Assembly: GCA_903900805.1 (NCBI GenBank)
Contig: CAIUOP010000017.1
Location: 1-60,050 of the forward strand
DNA: 60,050 bases
Direction of reading: 5' to 3'
DNA from: an uncultured beta proteobacterium
GTDB taxonomy: Bacteria > Pseudomonadota > Gammaproteobacteria > Burkholderiales > Burkholderiaceae
A program made the translations under genes and the position numbers. Positions 17,163 to 26,026 of the stretch are shown in pieces. Positions within the stretch are counted from its first letter, which is position 1; the number at the start of each line of letters is the position of its first letter. A model generated the notes under the pieces. That model was not told the DNA's origin, did no database searches, and worked only from the letters and a program-made list of their open reading frames with translations.

Positions 17163-18098
17163 TTATGACACTCTCTGATAGTACAAATTTTGAGGGTGAT
17201 TTGCTTCAGCAAAAAACATCCATCTTTCAGCCAATAGACCAATGTAATGCATTAATAAGGCAATCGCTATTTGGGCAATGTTTGGTGAATTCATAGAAAA
17301 AGCGAGCAAAATCATTGGACCAACATAGGCCATCAATAAAATAATCTTTCGAATATTGCTAATGACCCGATCGGTTTGATGATGGAAAAACTCTCGAGTA
17401 TTAAAGCTGCCGCCCATAAAGCCCATCGAAGTTTGGCGAATATTGCTACCTTTAATGCCTGTAGCAGAAGCCAAATTAGATTTAGGCTTTAACTTTTGAT
17501 TGCGCCGCCAGATCCATAGCTTGAGATTGAGAGCAAGAAATAACAAGATAAAGTTAGCGCCCGAGATCATGCTCATGGCTAAAGGAGCACTCGGCTCATT
17601 CCAAAGCATCAGAAGAAATTCTAGTAGCAAGCCGCCTGAGGTTAATCCTAGCAGGATGAAGTTGCTGAGAGTAGAGGGATGCGACCACTCTTGAATAAAG
17701 CGAATGCATTGGTAAATCTTGGCAGTACAGATCCATAGGGCTAGGATGCTGATCAGTAATGCTATCCAGAGCCATAATGGCACTAACCCAGAAACGACAA
17801 AGAGAAATGTCATTGCTGTCAGTAGCATCACTGCCGGCAGGGCAATCACTTCTCTAGAAAGCCAAGAGGTGCGCCACATCATCGCGGCACGCCAAGCTCG
17901 TTCAGGATGTCCTAAATGAAAAAATGAGGCTACTAAGCTTAATATAAGCAGTATGAAACTTACAGGCAAGGCTAGCATTGCTAGAAATGGCGCAGACAAG
18001 ATGGGCGCCTCTATATTCAAAAGAGCAATGAAAAATAATAAGCCTTGTGCCATCCCTGCAAGGGTCGTAAAAAAGATAATGGAAAATTGGGGGCGCAT
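17163..18098 (-). CDS. soeC: Sulfite dehydrogenase (quinone) membrane anchor SoeC, DmsC-like
   Basis: The 311-residue protein is an integral membrane subunit with about eight hydrophobic helices (for example FFTTLAGMAQGLLFFIALL near the N-terminus), of the DmsC family. HLGHPERAWRA is a conserved stretch of this family. It anchors the molybdoenzyme to the inner membrane and passes electrons to quinone. Its ATG overlaps the soeB stop (TAATG), as expected for a tightly coupled complex. The assignment to sulfite oxidation rests on the neighbours pta, IclR, sauS/sauT and the likely presence of sulfite from Xsc; dimethyl-sulfoxide or polysulfide reductase are family alternatives. Confidence 0.85.
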   Translation of the reverse strand: MRPQFSIIFFTTLAGMAQGLLFFIALLNIEAPILSAPFLAMLALPVSFILLILSLVASFFHLGHPERAWRAAMMWRTSWLSREVIALPAVMLLTAMTFLFVVSGLVPLWLWIALLISILALWICTAKIYQCIRFIQEWSHPSTLSNFILLGLTSGGLLLEFLLMLWNEPSAPLAMSMISGANFILLFLALNLKLWIWRRNQKLKPKSNLASATGIKGSNIRQTSMGFMGGSFNTREFFHHQTDRVISNIRKIILLMAYVGPMILLAFSMNSPNIAQIAIALLMHYIGLLAERWMFFAEANHPQNLYYQRVS

Positions 18099-18754
18099 TA
18101 TTTGTCATTCCTTGCTGCGTCAATCGTTTCCATAATCGAGCGAGGTAAGTAGTGGTTAGCGGGTTGGGTTTCCCATTCAGGCATGAGGGCGTAACCTCCA
18201 CGCTCTGCAATCGCTTTGCTTGCTTCTGACTCTGGATCATGAACATCGCCAAAAATACGGGCGCTGGTTGGGCATGCGAGTACACATGCAGGCTTACGCT
18301 CTGACTCAGGTAAGGTTTCGCTGTAAACACGATCTACGCACAAAGTACATTTCGTCATGACTTGGCGTTCTTCATCTAGTTCACGTGCTCCGTAAGGGCA
18401 TGCCCAAGAGCAATAGCTACAGCCAATACATTTATCGTAATCAACCAATACGATGCCATCTTCTTTGCGCTTATAACTTGCTCCTGTTGGGCAAACAGGG
18501 ACGCAGGGAGGCTCTTCGCAATGCAGACAGGATTTTGGAAAGTGGACTGTTTGGGTATTGGGAAATGATCCTGCTTCATAGGTTTGCACTCTATTAAAGA
18601 AGGTCCCACTTGGATTGGCACCATAAGCATTCAGGTCTGTTAGCGGTCCTGCAGAGCCAGAAGTATTCCACTCTTTGCATGATGTGACGCAGGCATGGCA
18701 GCCTACACAAACATTGAGATCAATGACTAAGGCGAGTTGTTTATTAGCGCTCAC
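18098..18754 (-). CDS. soeB: Sulfite dehydrogenase iron-sulfur subunit SoeB
   Basis: This 218-residue ferredoxin-type protein shows the cysteine motifs for four [4Fe-4S] clusters: CVGCHACVTSCKEW, CLHCEEPPCVPVCPTGA, CIGCSYCSWACPYG, and CTLCVDR with CVLACPTSA. It carries electrons from the molybdenum subunit to the membrane anchor. Length and cluster arrangement match SoeB and DmsB/PsrB proteins. Its start overlaps the soeA stop by 4 bases and its stop overlaps soeC, showing tight co-translation. There is no signal peptide, which fits the cytoplasm-facing SoeABC enzyme. Confidence 0.88.
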   Translation of the reverse strand: MSANKQLALVIDLNVCVGCHACVTSCKEWNTSGSAGPLTDLNAYGANPSGTFFNRVQTYEAGSFPNTQTVHFPKSCLHCEEPPCVPVCPTGASYKRKEDGIVLVDYDKCIGCSYCSWACPYGARELDEERQVMTKCTLCVDRVYSETLPESERKPACVLACPTSARIFGDVHDPESEASKAIAERGGYALMPEWETQPANHYLPRSIMETIDAARNDK

Positions 18755-21636
18755 TTGTTTGCCTCCTTTTTGAGAGGCATGCCGGGTACTTCATGTGCCT
18801 TTACTTGAGGCCATGTCTCTTGCACTTCATCATCTCCAGCTACGGCTAATCTCACTCGAACATCGTACCAACCTGCCTGCCCAGTAATAGGATCGGAGTT
18901 GCTCACAGTAAAACCACCTAATGTGAGCTTTTCAGAAATCAAATGATTTAATAAGAATCCTTTTTTGGATTCATCTGCATTATCAGACAGGCTCCAGGCA
19001 GATTCAGCTTTACCAATTGCATTCCAGGTCCAAACTGTTCCAGGATCAACTGCTTCTGAATGACGGGCCATGCATTTGACCTTGCCCCATTGAGATTCAA
19101 TCCACATCCAGGCGCCATCTGCAATACCATGCTGTAGAGCCGTTGCAGTATTGACATATAAATAGTTGTGGCTATGGATTTGTCTTAACCAGGCATTTTG
19201 AGAATCCCAGGAGTGATACATCGCCATAGGGCGCTGAGTAATCGCATTCAAAGTAAATTTATTGAGATCAGTTGCCTCATCTTCAAGCGGTGGATACCAG
19301 AATGGCAAGGGATCGAAATATTTATAGATTCGATCTTTGAGGTGGGCAGGTGGCTGAGCTCCAGGACGCTTGCCAGTGGCGGCCAATCTAAATCTTTGCA
19401 AGATATCCGAATAAACAGCAATCATGATGGGATCATTCTTCTGCCTTAGCGCATTTTCTTTAGAAAAATCTAAATATCCCTTATTCCAATTACGCATGTA
19501 TTGGTGTTCAGGCGGCATATGGTATTGATGTACGCAGTTATTTTCAGCATATTTTTGCCACTGATTGGGATTGGGTTCGCCTTTAAGAGGTTTTTCACCA
19601 TCCTTGCCACGCCATCCAGAGAGAAATCCAATGCCTGAATCAGGTGCAGTCTGAAAGCGGGTAATAAAGTCTGGATAGTCTTTGAATTTGCGCTCACCTT
19701 CTGGTGTTGTAAATGCTGGAAACTTTAAGCGAGAAGCGAGTTCAATCAAGACTTCTTGAAATGGCTTGCATTCTCCCAAAGGCTCGAGAACTGGAATGCG
19801 GACTGAATCAACCGGCCCATCAAATTCTGAAATCGGGCGATCTAACATACTCATGACGTCGTGACGCTCTAAATAAGTAGTATCAGGCAATACGAGATCA
19901 GCAAAGTCCACCATTTCTGATTGGAAAGCATCACATACGACTAAGAATGGAATCTTAAATTCGCCATCATCATTCTTAGCATTCAAATGCTCCCGTACTT
20001 CCATCGTGTTCATCGTGGAATTCCATGACATATTGGCCATGAAAATCATCAAAGTATCAATAGAGTAAGGGTCACCCTTGACTGCATTAGTAATGACGTT
20101 ATGCATCAAACCATGAGCAGCTAAAGGATGCTCCCAAGAGTAAGCCTTATCAATACGCAGTGGATTACCTTGTGAATCTAGTGCTAAATCTTCTGGTTGT
20201 GTTGGCCAGCCTAAAGGTGGCTTAGCCAAGGGTGTATTAGGCTTAATATCATTTTCAGAAGACGGGGGCTTTGCATTGGGCGGCACTTGTCTTGGGTATG
20301 GAGCCTTATGTCTAAAGCCTCCTGGGCGATCAATCGTACCCAATAGAGACATCAATACCGCTAAGCCGCGCGTTGTTTGAAAGCCATTTGAGTGAGCAGA
20401 GAGTCCACGCATTGCATGAAATGCAACAGGCCTACCGGTTACGGAGTCGTGTTTTTCTCCCCAAGAATCTGTCCACGATATAGGTAACTCAAACTCTTGA
20501 CCGAATGCGGTATCTGCAATTTCTAGCGCAAGTTTGCGGATTCTTGCTGCAGGGATGCTGGTAATTGCTGATGCCCACTCTGGAGTAGTTTCACTCACTT
20601 GTCGTTTGAGTAGTTCAAATGCAGGAACCACTTTCTTGCCCTGATGTGGACCAGGGCCCATCGTATATTCACCAAGCAAAACTGGAGACGTTCCCTGTTT
20701 AAAGCAGGGTTGTGCGCTTTGGGTCTGTTCATCCCAAATGTATTTGTTATGTGGTAAATCTAGATTGATCGGATCAGAATCTGGATCATATAAAAATAAG
20801 CCTTCTTCGGCACCAGAATCCATACAAACCAATTGCGCTGAATTACTAAAGCGTTTTAAGAATGGCGCATCATATTTCTCAAGACGAATAAGTTCGTGCA
20901 TGAGTGCCATAAAAAGAGCACCGTCGGTGCCAGGCTTAATTGGGATCCACTCATCTGCAATTGCTGAATATCCAGTTCGCACTGGGTTAATCGAGATAAA
21001 GCGACCACCCGCTCTTTTAAATTTGGATAGTGCAATCTTCATTGGATTGCTATGATGATCTTCAGCAGTACCGATCATCACAAACAGCTTGGCCTGATCT
21101 AAATCGGGGCCACCAAATTCCCAAAAACTTCCGCCAATGGTGTAGATCATTCCCGCAGCCATATTGACTGAGCAGAACCCACCATGAGCAGCATAATTCG
21201 GCGTACCAAATTGACGTGCGAATAAACCCGTTAAGGCTTGCATTTGATCTCGTCCGGTAAAGAGTGCAAACTTTTTAGGATCGGTAGCGCGTATGTGGCT
21301 GAGACGCTTAGTCAGAATTTCAAAGGCTTTATCCCAACTAATGGCTTCAAATTCACCATCTCCGCGATTACTACCCGCTTTTCTCAAGAGCGGTTGAGTA
21401 ATGCGGGCAGGGGATTTTTGCTTCATGATTCCTGAGGCACCCTTGGCGCAAATGACGCCTTGATTTAGAGGATGCTCTGGATTGCCATCAATATAGACAA
21501 GTTCACCATCGCGCAGATGTGCGCGAATACCGCAGCGGCATGCACACATGTAGCAGGTCGTTTTCTTAATCTCTGTTATGGCCTCTTGCTTCTTGAGGGG
21601 ATCATGTACAGGATCATTTGAAAATATTTTGAACAT
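18751..21636 (-). CDS. soeA: Sulfite dehydrogenase molybdopterin subunit SoeA
   Basis: The 961-residue protein is a molybdopterin-guanine-dinucleotide oxidoreductase of the DMSO-reductase superfamily. The N-terminal [4Fe-4S] site is C28-x2-C31-x3-C35-x27-C63, followed by the molybdenum-cofactor domains and a C-terminal dinucleotide-binding domain with SNSDPITGQAGWYDVRVRL. No twin-arginine signal is seen, so the enzyme should face the cytoplasm as known for SoeABC, which oxidises sulfite to sulfate and reduces quinone. Its place between pta and soeB, next to the sau genes and with xsc in the same window, supports this role over a DMSO/thiosulfate/polysulfide reductase; the substrate itself is inferred. 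Confidence 0.85.
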   Translation of the reverse strand: MFKIFSNDPVHDPLKKQEAITEIKKTTCYMCACRCGIRAHLRDGELVYIDGNPEHPLNQGVICAKGASGIMKQKSPARITQPLLRKAGSNRGDGEFEAISWDKAFEILTKRLSHIRATDPKKFALFTGRDQMQALTGLFARQFGTPNYAAHGGFCSVNMAAGMIYTIGGSFWEFGGPDLDQAKLFVMIGTAEDHHSNPMKIALSKFKRAGGRFISINPVRTGYSAIADEWIPIKPGTDGALFMALMHELIRLEKYDAPFLKRFSNSAQLVCMDSGAEEGLFLYDPDSDPINLDLPHNKYIWDEQTQSAQPCFKQGTSPVLLGEYTMGPGPHQGKKVVPAFELLKRQVSETTPEWASAITSIPAARIRKLALEIADTAFGQEFELPISWTDSWGEKHDSVTGRPVAFHAMRGLSAHSNGFQTTRGLAVLMSLLGTIDRPGGFRHKAPYPRQVPPNAKPPSSENDIKPNTPLAKPPLGWPTQPEDLALDSQGNPLRIDKAYSWEHPLAAHGLMHNVITNAVKGDPYSIDTLMIFMANMSWNSTMNTMEVREHLNAKNDDGEFKIPFLVVCDAFQSEMVDFADLVLPDTTYLERHDVMSMLDRPISEFDGPVDSVRIPVLEPLGECKPFQEVLIELASRLKFPAFTTPEGERKFKDYPDFITRFQTAPDSGIGFLSGWRGKDGEKPLKGEPNPNQWQKYAENNCVHQYHMPPEHQYMRNWNKGYLDFSKENALRQKNDPIMIAVYSDILQRFRLAATGKRPGAQPPAHLKDRIYKYFDPLPFWYPPLEDEATDLNKFTLNAITQRPMAMYHSWDSQNAWLRQIHSHNYLYVNTATALQHGIADGAWMWIESQWGKVKCMARHSEAVDPGTVWTWNAIGKAESAWSLSDNADESKKGFLLNHLISEKLTLGGFTVSNSDPITGQAGWYDVRVRLAVAGDDEVQETWPQVKAHEVPGMPLKKEANK

Positions 21637-21648
21637 AGCTTTACTTAT

Positions 21649-22560
21649 TTATTGAGGTTGTTTAGCAAGCAAAATAGCCATTGCAGCAGATGCCACCCTT
21701 GAAAATACAGAGTCAGATCGCGATGTGAGAATGATAGGAACTTGAGCTCCTAAAATAGTTCCTGCGCACTCTGCTCCAGCCATATACACCAAAGATTTAT
21801 ATAGGATATTACCTACTTGTAAGTCAGGAACTAAAAGAAGGTCTGGATCACCAGCAACCTGTGAATGGATTCCTTTTGTTTTAGCAGCATGGGCAGAAAT
21901 AGCATTATCGAATCCAAAAGGGCCTTCGATAATGGTTGCGGGGTGAATTGGGCTTACTGCATGAGTATCCACAATCTCTTTTGCATCAATAGTGGCTTGC
22001 ATACTTGGATTAATGACCTCTGTAGCAGCAATGATCGCCACCTTTGCATCTTTGATCCCGACTTTATTAAGGGCTTCGAGACTACTTTTCAGAATCTGTA
22101 TTTTTTGAGAGGCATTGGGCGCGATATTGACTACGCAATCACTGATTCCTAGTAATTTGGGGTAATGTTCCAGCTCAAATAAAAATAAATGGCTCGTTCT
22201 GCGATCGGTTCTTAATCCGTCACGCTTCACTATAGGGCCCATCAGATCTTCGGTGTGTAATGATCCCTTCATCAGAACTGCCAACTTACCCTCTTTAACC
22301 AGCTCCACCGCTTTCTTGGCTGCAATGATGGGGTCATTGGGCGTATCGACAATTTCAATTCCATCTAAGGATAGTTTTTCCTTAGCTGCCAGTTCCAAAA
22401 TAAGGTCTCGAGGTCCAATTAAGATTGGGGTGCACAGCTGCCGTTTGATTAAGTCAAGAACGGTTTCAAGGGCGGGCACACTCAGCGGATAAACAACACC
22501 TAAAGGGACATCACTTTTGGCCCCATCAATCATTTTTTCTAATAAGGGATATTTATCCAT
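21649..22560 (-). CDS. pta: Phosphate acetyltransferase (PTA/PTB family)
   Basis: This 303-residue single-domain protein belongs to the phosphate acetyl/butyryltransferase family; VVNIAPNASQKIQIL, GPFGFDNAISAHAAKTKGI, AGDPDLLLVPDLQVGNILYKSL and MAGAECAGTILGAQVPIILTSR are family segments. It would convert acetyl phosphate from Xsc and CoA to acetyl-CoA and phosphate, the step that follows Xsc in known sulfonate pathways. The gene lies 12 bases upstream of soeA and 37 bases after the IclR gene. A phosphate butyryltransferase is the alternative by sequence type; the context favours acetyl phosphate. Confidence 0.85.
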   Translation of the reverse strand: MDKYPLLEKMIDGAKSDVPLGVVYPLSVPALETVLDLIKRQLCTPILIGPRDLILELAAKEKLSLDGIEIVDTPNDPIIAAKKAVELVKEGKLAVLMKGSLHTEDLMGPIVKRDGLRTDRRTSHLFLFELEHYPKLLGISDCVVNIAPNASQKIQILKSSLEALNKVGIKDAKVAIIAATEVINPSMQATIDAKEIVDTHAVSPIHPATIIEGPFGFDNAISAHAAKTKGIHSQVAGDPDLLLVPDLQVGNILYKSLVYMAGAECAGTILGAQVPIILTSRSDSVFSRVASAAMAILLAKQPQ

Positions 22561-22597
22561 GAGGTTTGCCTAAGGGGTTTACCGTTATCAGATGGAA

Positions 22598-23398
22598 TTA
22601 GGACAGGGTTTGAGAGATACGCTCAGATGCTTCTTTGAGCTTTGGAATATGTTCCATGGCTTGATTGAGAGGCAGTCTTGCAGTCGCTGCATGAACCGCG
22701 ATAGCCGCTACTACATCGCCCGTAGCATCTCGAACTGGCACCGCAACACACGAGACACCAAGAACATATTCCTCGTTATCAATGGCATATCCAGTACTGA
22801 CAATGCGTTCAAGCTCAGACTCGAGTAGATCGCGATCGGTAATTGTTCTATGAGTAAATTTCTCGAGCGGTAAATTTTCTAAAAGCTTGGCGCGCTCATC
22901 AGGTGTTTTGAAGGCTAGCAATAGCTTGCCACTAGCGCTGCAATGTGGGGGTAGCACAGTGCCAGGTGGGAGATGCAAGCGTAAGGCCCAATTGGCTTCT
23001 ACGCGATCTAGATAAAATAGCTCGCCACGTTTAAGGACAGCCAAATTACAGGTCTCCCCTAGATCAGCGACCAATTTCCTTAAGATGCTATGCCGAATCG
23101 CGGAGACGGTGTCATGTGTCAAAGTGGCCATTGCTAAACTGGACAAGCGATCTCCAGGCGCATAAGTGCGACCACCGGGTTCTCTAGCTACCAGTCCAGC
23201 TTCTTCGAAAATGGCTAGGGTGCGATGCAAAGACGCTTTTGGCATTCCCGTAATTTGCATAAGTTGCGCTAAAGTTGCGGGCTGCTGTAGAGCCGCTAAA
23301 GCCTCTAATATGACAATGCCTTTGAGCATTGACGAATTTTCGTTGGCACCATCTTTTTTACTGATGTCTAACGGTTCGTTATTGTCAATTTCAAGCAT
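22598..23398 (-). CDS. IclR-family transcriptional regulator, probable sulfonate regulator
   Basis: The 266-residue protein has an N-terminal winged helix-turn-helix (about residues 24-85: TLAQLMQITGMPKASLHRTL) and a C-terminal IclR effector domain (about 100-262; LPPHCSASGKLLLAF and GYAIDNEEYVLGVSCVAVPV). IclR proteins bind as dimers or tetramers to inverted repeats and respond to small acids. It heads the pta-soeABC operon and is divergent from the TTT-sauS-sauT operon, whose promoter region holds two inverted repeats. In Cupriavidus necator the sau regulator SauR is also divergent from sauSTU, so this is a plausible functional counterpart. Binding to the xsc and dctP sites is inference. 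Confidence 0.9.
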   Translation of the reverse strand: MLEIDNNEPLDISKKDGANENSSMLKGIVILEALAALQQPATLAQLMQITGMPKASLHRTLAIFEEAGLVAREPGGRTYAPGDRLSSLAMATLTHDTVSAIRHSILRKLVADLGETCNLAVLKRGELFYLDRVEANWALRLHLPPGTVLPPHCSASGKLLLAFKTPDERAKLLENLPLEKFTHRTITDRDLLESELERIVSTGYAIDNEEYVLGVSCVAVPVRDATGDVVAAIAVHAATARLPLNQAMEHIPKLKEASERISQTLS

Positions 23399-23428
23399 AA
23401 GTAGAAAATCTCAAGAATTGTGTCATTT

Positions 23429-23447
23429 TGTTCATTCTAATAGAACA
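23429..23447. promoter_or_regulatory. Inverted repeat in the IclR/sau divergent region
   Basis: TGTTC at 23429-23433 and GAACA at 23443-23447 form an inverted repeat with a 9-base spacer, 31 bases upstream of the IclR start codon. It uses the same half-site letters as the sulfonate-regulon operator but in the outward arrangement, so it may be an autoregulatory site for the IclR gene. Confidence 0.4.
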
Positions 23448-23449
23448 TA

Positions 23450-23478
23450 TTGGCAATATCCAGAGAAAATGTTAGTAT
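23450..23478 (+). promoter_or_regulatory. Predicted promoter of the TTT-sauS-sauT operon
   Basis: TTGGCA (23450-23455) and TAGTAT (23473-23478) are separated by 17 bases, each close to the sigma-70 consensus. Transcription would start near 23485, a few bases before the operator at 23491-23505, the same geometry as at xsc. Confidence 0.5.
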
Positions 23479-23490
23479 TTTTACTTATAC

Positions 23491-23517
23491 GAAACAACTT
23501 GTTCCGTTTAGTAGGAT
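23491..23517 (+). promoter_or_regulatory. Sulfonate-regulon operator in front of the sau operon
   Basis: GAAACA-ACT-TGTTCC (23491-23505), followed by GTTTAGTAGGAT (23506-23517), matches the xsc and dctP sites. The identical run TGTTCCGTTTA is shared with xsc. The dyad has one mismatch between its 6-base arms. Confidence 0.65.
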
Positions 23518-23591
23518 TAGTTATCGTATGTAGACTTTCCAATAAGGGCTAATATAAGCCCATAGTGTGTCTTTAAAACAGGAGATAAGGT

Positions 23592-24569
23592 ATGCGTAGA
23601 AGCAATCTGTTGGTCGCAGTACTAACTATAGCCTTGAGCTTGCTGAGTTTTGCTCAGTTAGCAAGGGCCCAATCATGGCCTACTAAGCCAATTAAATTTG
23701 TTGTGCCATACCCGCCCGGTGGTGGAACTGACGTGATAGCGCGCATCATGCAGGAGCCAATGGGTCAAGCTTTAGGTCAGCAAATTATTATTGATAACCG
23801 CGGTGGTGCAGGCGGATCTATCGGCTCAGATATTGTTGCAAAATCCCCGGCAGATGGCTATACGGTTTTATTCACACTGTCTTCCCATACGATTAATCCT
23901 GCAATCTATCCAAAGCTGGCTTTCGATACTGAAAAAGATTTTTTGCCAGTTTCATTAGTAGCCTCATTACCGCAGGTATTAGTAGCCAATCCAGACTTTC
24001 CAGCTAAGACTGTGAAGGAAGTGATTGATATGGCCAAGGCAAAACCCGATTCAATTTCTTATGCATCTGTAGGCAATGGATCACCAGGACATTTGGCTGG
24101 TGCGATGATGGCCGGCTCTGCAGGAGTATCCATGACTCATATTCCTTATCGTGGCGGCGGCCCGGCTGTTACTGATGTCATGGCAGGTCAAGTGCCACTT
24201 CTTTGGGTTTCTATTCCAGCAGCAGCAAACTTTATTAAAGCAGGGAAGCTACGTGCTTTGGCAGTTTCTACTGTCAAGCGCTCTCCTATTTTTCCTGATG
24301 TGCCTACGATGGCTGAGTTAGGATTTAAAGATTATGAGGTTGACTCTTGGTATGCCATGTTTGTTCCAGCTAAAACGCCACAACCTATTATTGATACGCT
24401 CTACAAGGCAACGATCAAAGCATTGGCAGACCCAGCAGTAAAAGAAAAGTTATTGGGCCAGGGCGCTGAGGCAGTGGGTAGCACACCTGCACAACTTGGA
24501 GCAATCGTCAAAAGTGAGATTGTGAAGTGGAAGAAAGTAACAAAAGACGCTGCTATCAAAGCAGAGTAG
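23592..24569 (+). CDS. TTT-family (Bug) periplasmic substrate-binding protein 3, probable sulfonate binder
   Basis: The 325-residue protein has a clear signal peptide (about residues 1-26, ending ARAQ) and standard Bug-family blocks: WPTKPIKFVVPYPPGGGTDV, NRGGAGGSIGSDIVAKSPAD, HIPYRGGGPAVTDVMAGQVP. It is the first gene of the operon with sauS (42-base gap) and sauT. In the characterised sauRSTU cluster the transporter is the MFS protein SauU; here a periplasmic binding protein takes that place, so it may capture sulfoacetate. Membrane TctA/TctB partners are not in the window. Confidence 0.9.
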   Translation: MRRSNLLVAVLTIALSLLSFAQLARAQSWPTKPIKFVVPYPPGGGTDVIARIMQEPMGQALGQQIIIDNRGGAGGSIGSDIVAKSPADGYTVLFTLSSHTINPAIYPKLAFDTEKDFLPVSLVASLPQVLVANPDFPAKTVKEVIDMAKAKPDSISYASVGNGSPGHLAGAMMAGSAGVSMTHIPYRGGGPAVTDVMAGQVPLLWVSIPAAANFIKAGKLRALAVSTVKRSPIFPDVPTMAELGFKDYEVDSWYAMFVPAKTPQPIIDTLYKATIKALADPAVKEKLLGQGAEAVGSTPAQLGAIVKSEIVKWKKVTKDAAIKAE

Positions 24570-24611
24570 ATGAACTTCTAATCAATTAAAGATGTTAACC
24601 AAGTATAAGAT

Positions 24612-26018
24612 ATGACGCCAGTAGAGAGCATTATTGAAAGAGGTCGCGTAGCTCAAAAAAAATATGAGCAATATACGCAAGCACAAGTGAACTTAGTGGT
24701 AGAGGCGGTAGCTTGGGCAATCTTAGAGCCCAAGCGAAATCAAGAGTTAGCTGAGCTTGCAGTGAAAGATACTGGTCTTGGTGATGTTGCTGATAAGTTT
24801 ACGAAGAACTTTAGAAAAACGCTGGGCCTGATTCGCGATTTGAGTACGGCTAAAACGGTAGGGGTTATTTCTGAGGATTTGAAGACGGGGCTTACTGAAT
24901 ATGCCCGTCCAGTAGGGGTGGTGGCGGCTATCACACCCTCAACTAATCCAGGCGCAACCCCGATTAATAAAATTCTGAATGCAATCAAGTGTCGAAATGC
25001 TGTTGTAGTTGCGCCATCCCCTAAAGGATATTCAACTTGTGCACGATTGTTGGAGTTTGTTCATCAACAATTGGATTTGGTAAATGCACCACGTGATTTA
25101 GTGCAGATGTTGCCATTTCCGATTACTAAAGATTCCACCAATGAATTAATGCGTTTAGCAGATTTAGTTGTTGCCACTGGTTCACAAGCCAATATTCGGG
25201 CTGCCTATAGTTGCGGCACTCCTGCTTTTGGGGTGGGAGCAGGTAATGTGCTGGCCATTATTGATGAGCATGCTGATTTAAATGGAGCTGCTGCAAAAAT
25301 TACTCAATCTAAAATTTTTGATAATGCAACAAGCTGCTCTAGTGAAAACGGCGTGGTGATTTGTGCTGACGTTTATCAGAATGCAATTATGGCGTTGGAG
25401 CAGGCCGGCGGCCTTATGCTGGATGCTACTGATAAAAAACGTCTTGAGGAAGTGATGTTTCAGGGCGGCAAACTGACATCGACCCTAACAGCGCAATACC
25501 CATCGGTCATTGCAGAGCACGCGCAATTAAAAAATCCAAAGGCAAAAGAAGCCAAATTTTTGATGATTGAGGAAGATGGCTTTGGGCCATCCGCTCCCTT
25601 CTCAGGCGAGAAATTAAGTCCCGTTCTCACAGTTTGGAAGGCTGCTGATTTCAAGGCGGCTCAGGACTTAGTGGCTAATGTGTATAACTATCAAGGGAAT
25701 GGCCATTCAGTTGGTTTACATACCGCCTTCAGTGGTGAAGTAATGGAAAAGCGCGCTGCAACTCTGGCTGAGAATTTAAAAGTAGCTAGAGTGATTGTGA
25801 ATCAAGCGCATACCATTGCTACAGGTGGTAGCTTTGAAAACGGGCTTCCATTTTCGCTTTCCATGGGCTGTGGTACCTGGGGTAAAAATAATTTTTCTGA
25901 CAATATGACCTATCGCCACTACCTTAATATCACCAGAGTGGTGCGGCCGATTCCTGAGCGGGTGCCTAGGGTTGAAGATCTCCTGAAAGATTATTTCACA
26001 CGTTTTCCTCAGGCTTAA
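24612..26018 (+). CDS. sauS: Sulfoacetaldehyde dehydrogenase (acylating)
   Basis: SauS reduces sulfoacetyl-CoA with NADPH to sulfoacetaldehyde and CoA. The 468-residue protein is of the CoA-acylating aldehyde-dehydrogenase family (EutE/AdhE N-terminal type): ITPSTNPGATPINK, AAYSCGTPAFGVGAGNV, the catalytic cysteine C242 in TSCSSEN, and the C-terminal GGSFENGLPFSLSMGCGTWG. Length fits SauS. The next gene is a CoA ligase of the SauT kind, 8 bases downstream, and xsc for the product is in the same window with the same operator, which together make sulfoacetaldehyde the most likely substrate. Another acylating aldehyde dehydrogenase is the alternative. Confidence 0.82.
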   Translation: MTPVESIIERGRVAQKKYEQYTQAQVNLVVEAVAWAILEPKRNQELAELAVKDTGLGDVADKFTKNFRKTLGLIRDLSTAKTVGVISEDLKTGLTEYARPVGVVAAITPSTNPGATPINKILNAIKCRNAVVVAPSPKGYSTCARLLEFVHQQLDLVNAPRDLVQMLPFPITKDSTNELMRLADLVVATGSQANIRAAYSCGTPAFGVGAGNVLAIIDEHADLNGAAAKITQSKIFDNATSCSSENGVVICADVYQNAIMALEQAGGLMLDATDKKRLEEVMFQGGKLTSTLTAQYPSVIAEHAQLKNPKAKEAKFLMIEEDGFGPSAPFSGEKLSPVLTVWKAADFKAAQDLVANVYNYQGNGHSVGLHTAFSGEVMEKRAATLAENLKVARVIVNQAHTIATGGSFENGLPFSLSMGCGTWGKNNFSDNMTYRHYLNITRVVRPIPERVPRVEDLLKDYFTRFPQA

Positions 26019-26026
26019 GTTTCACA

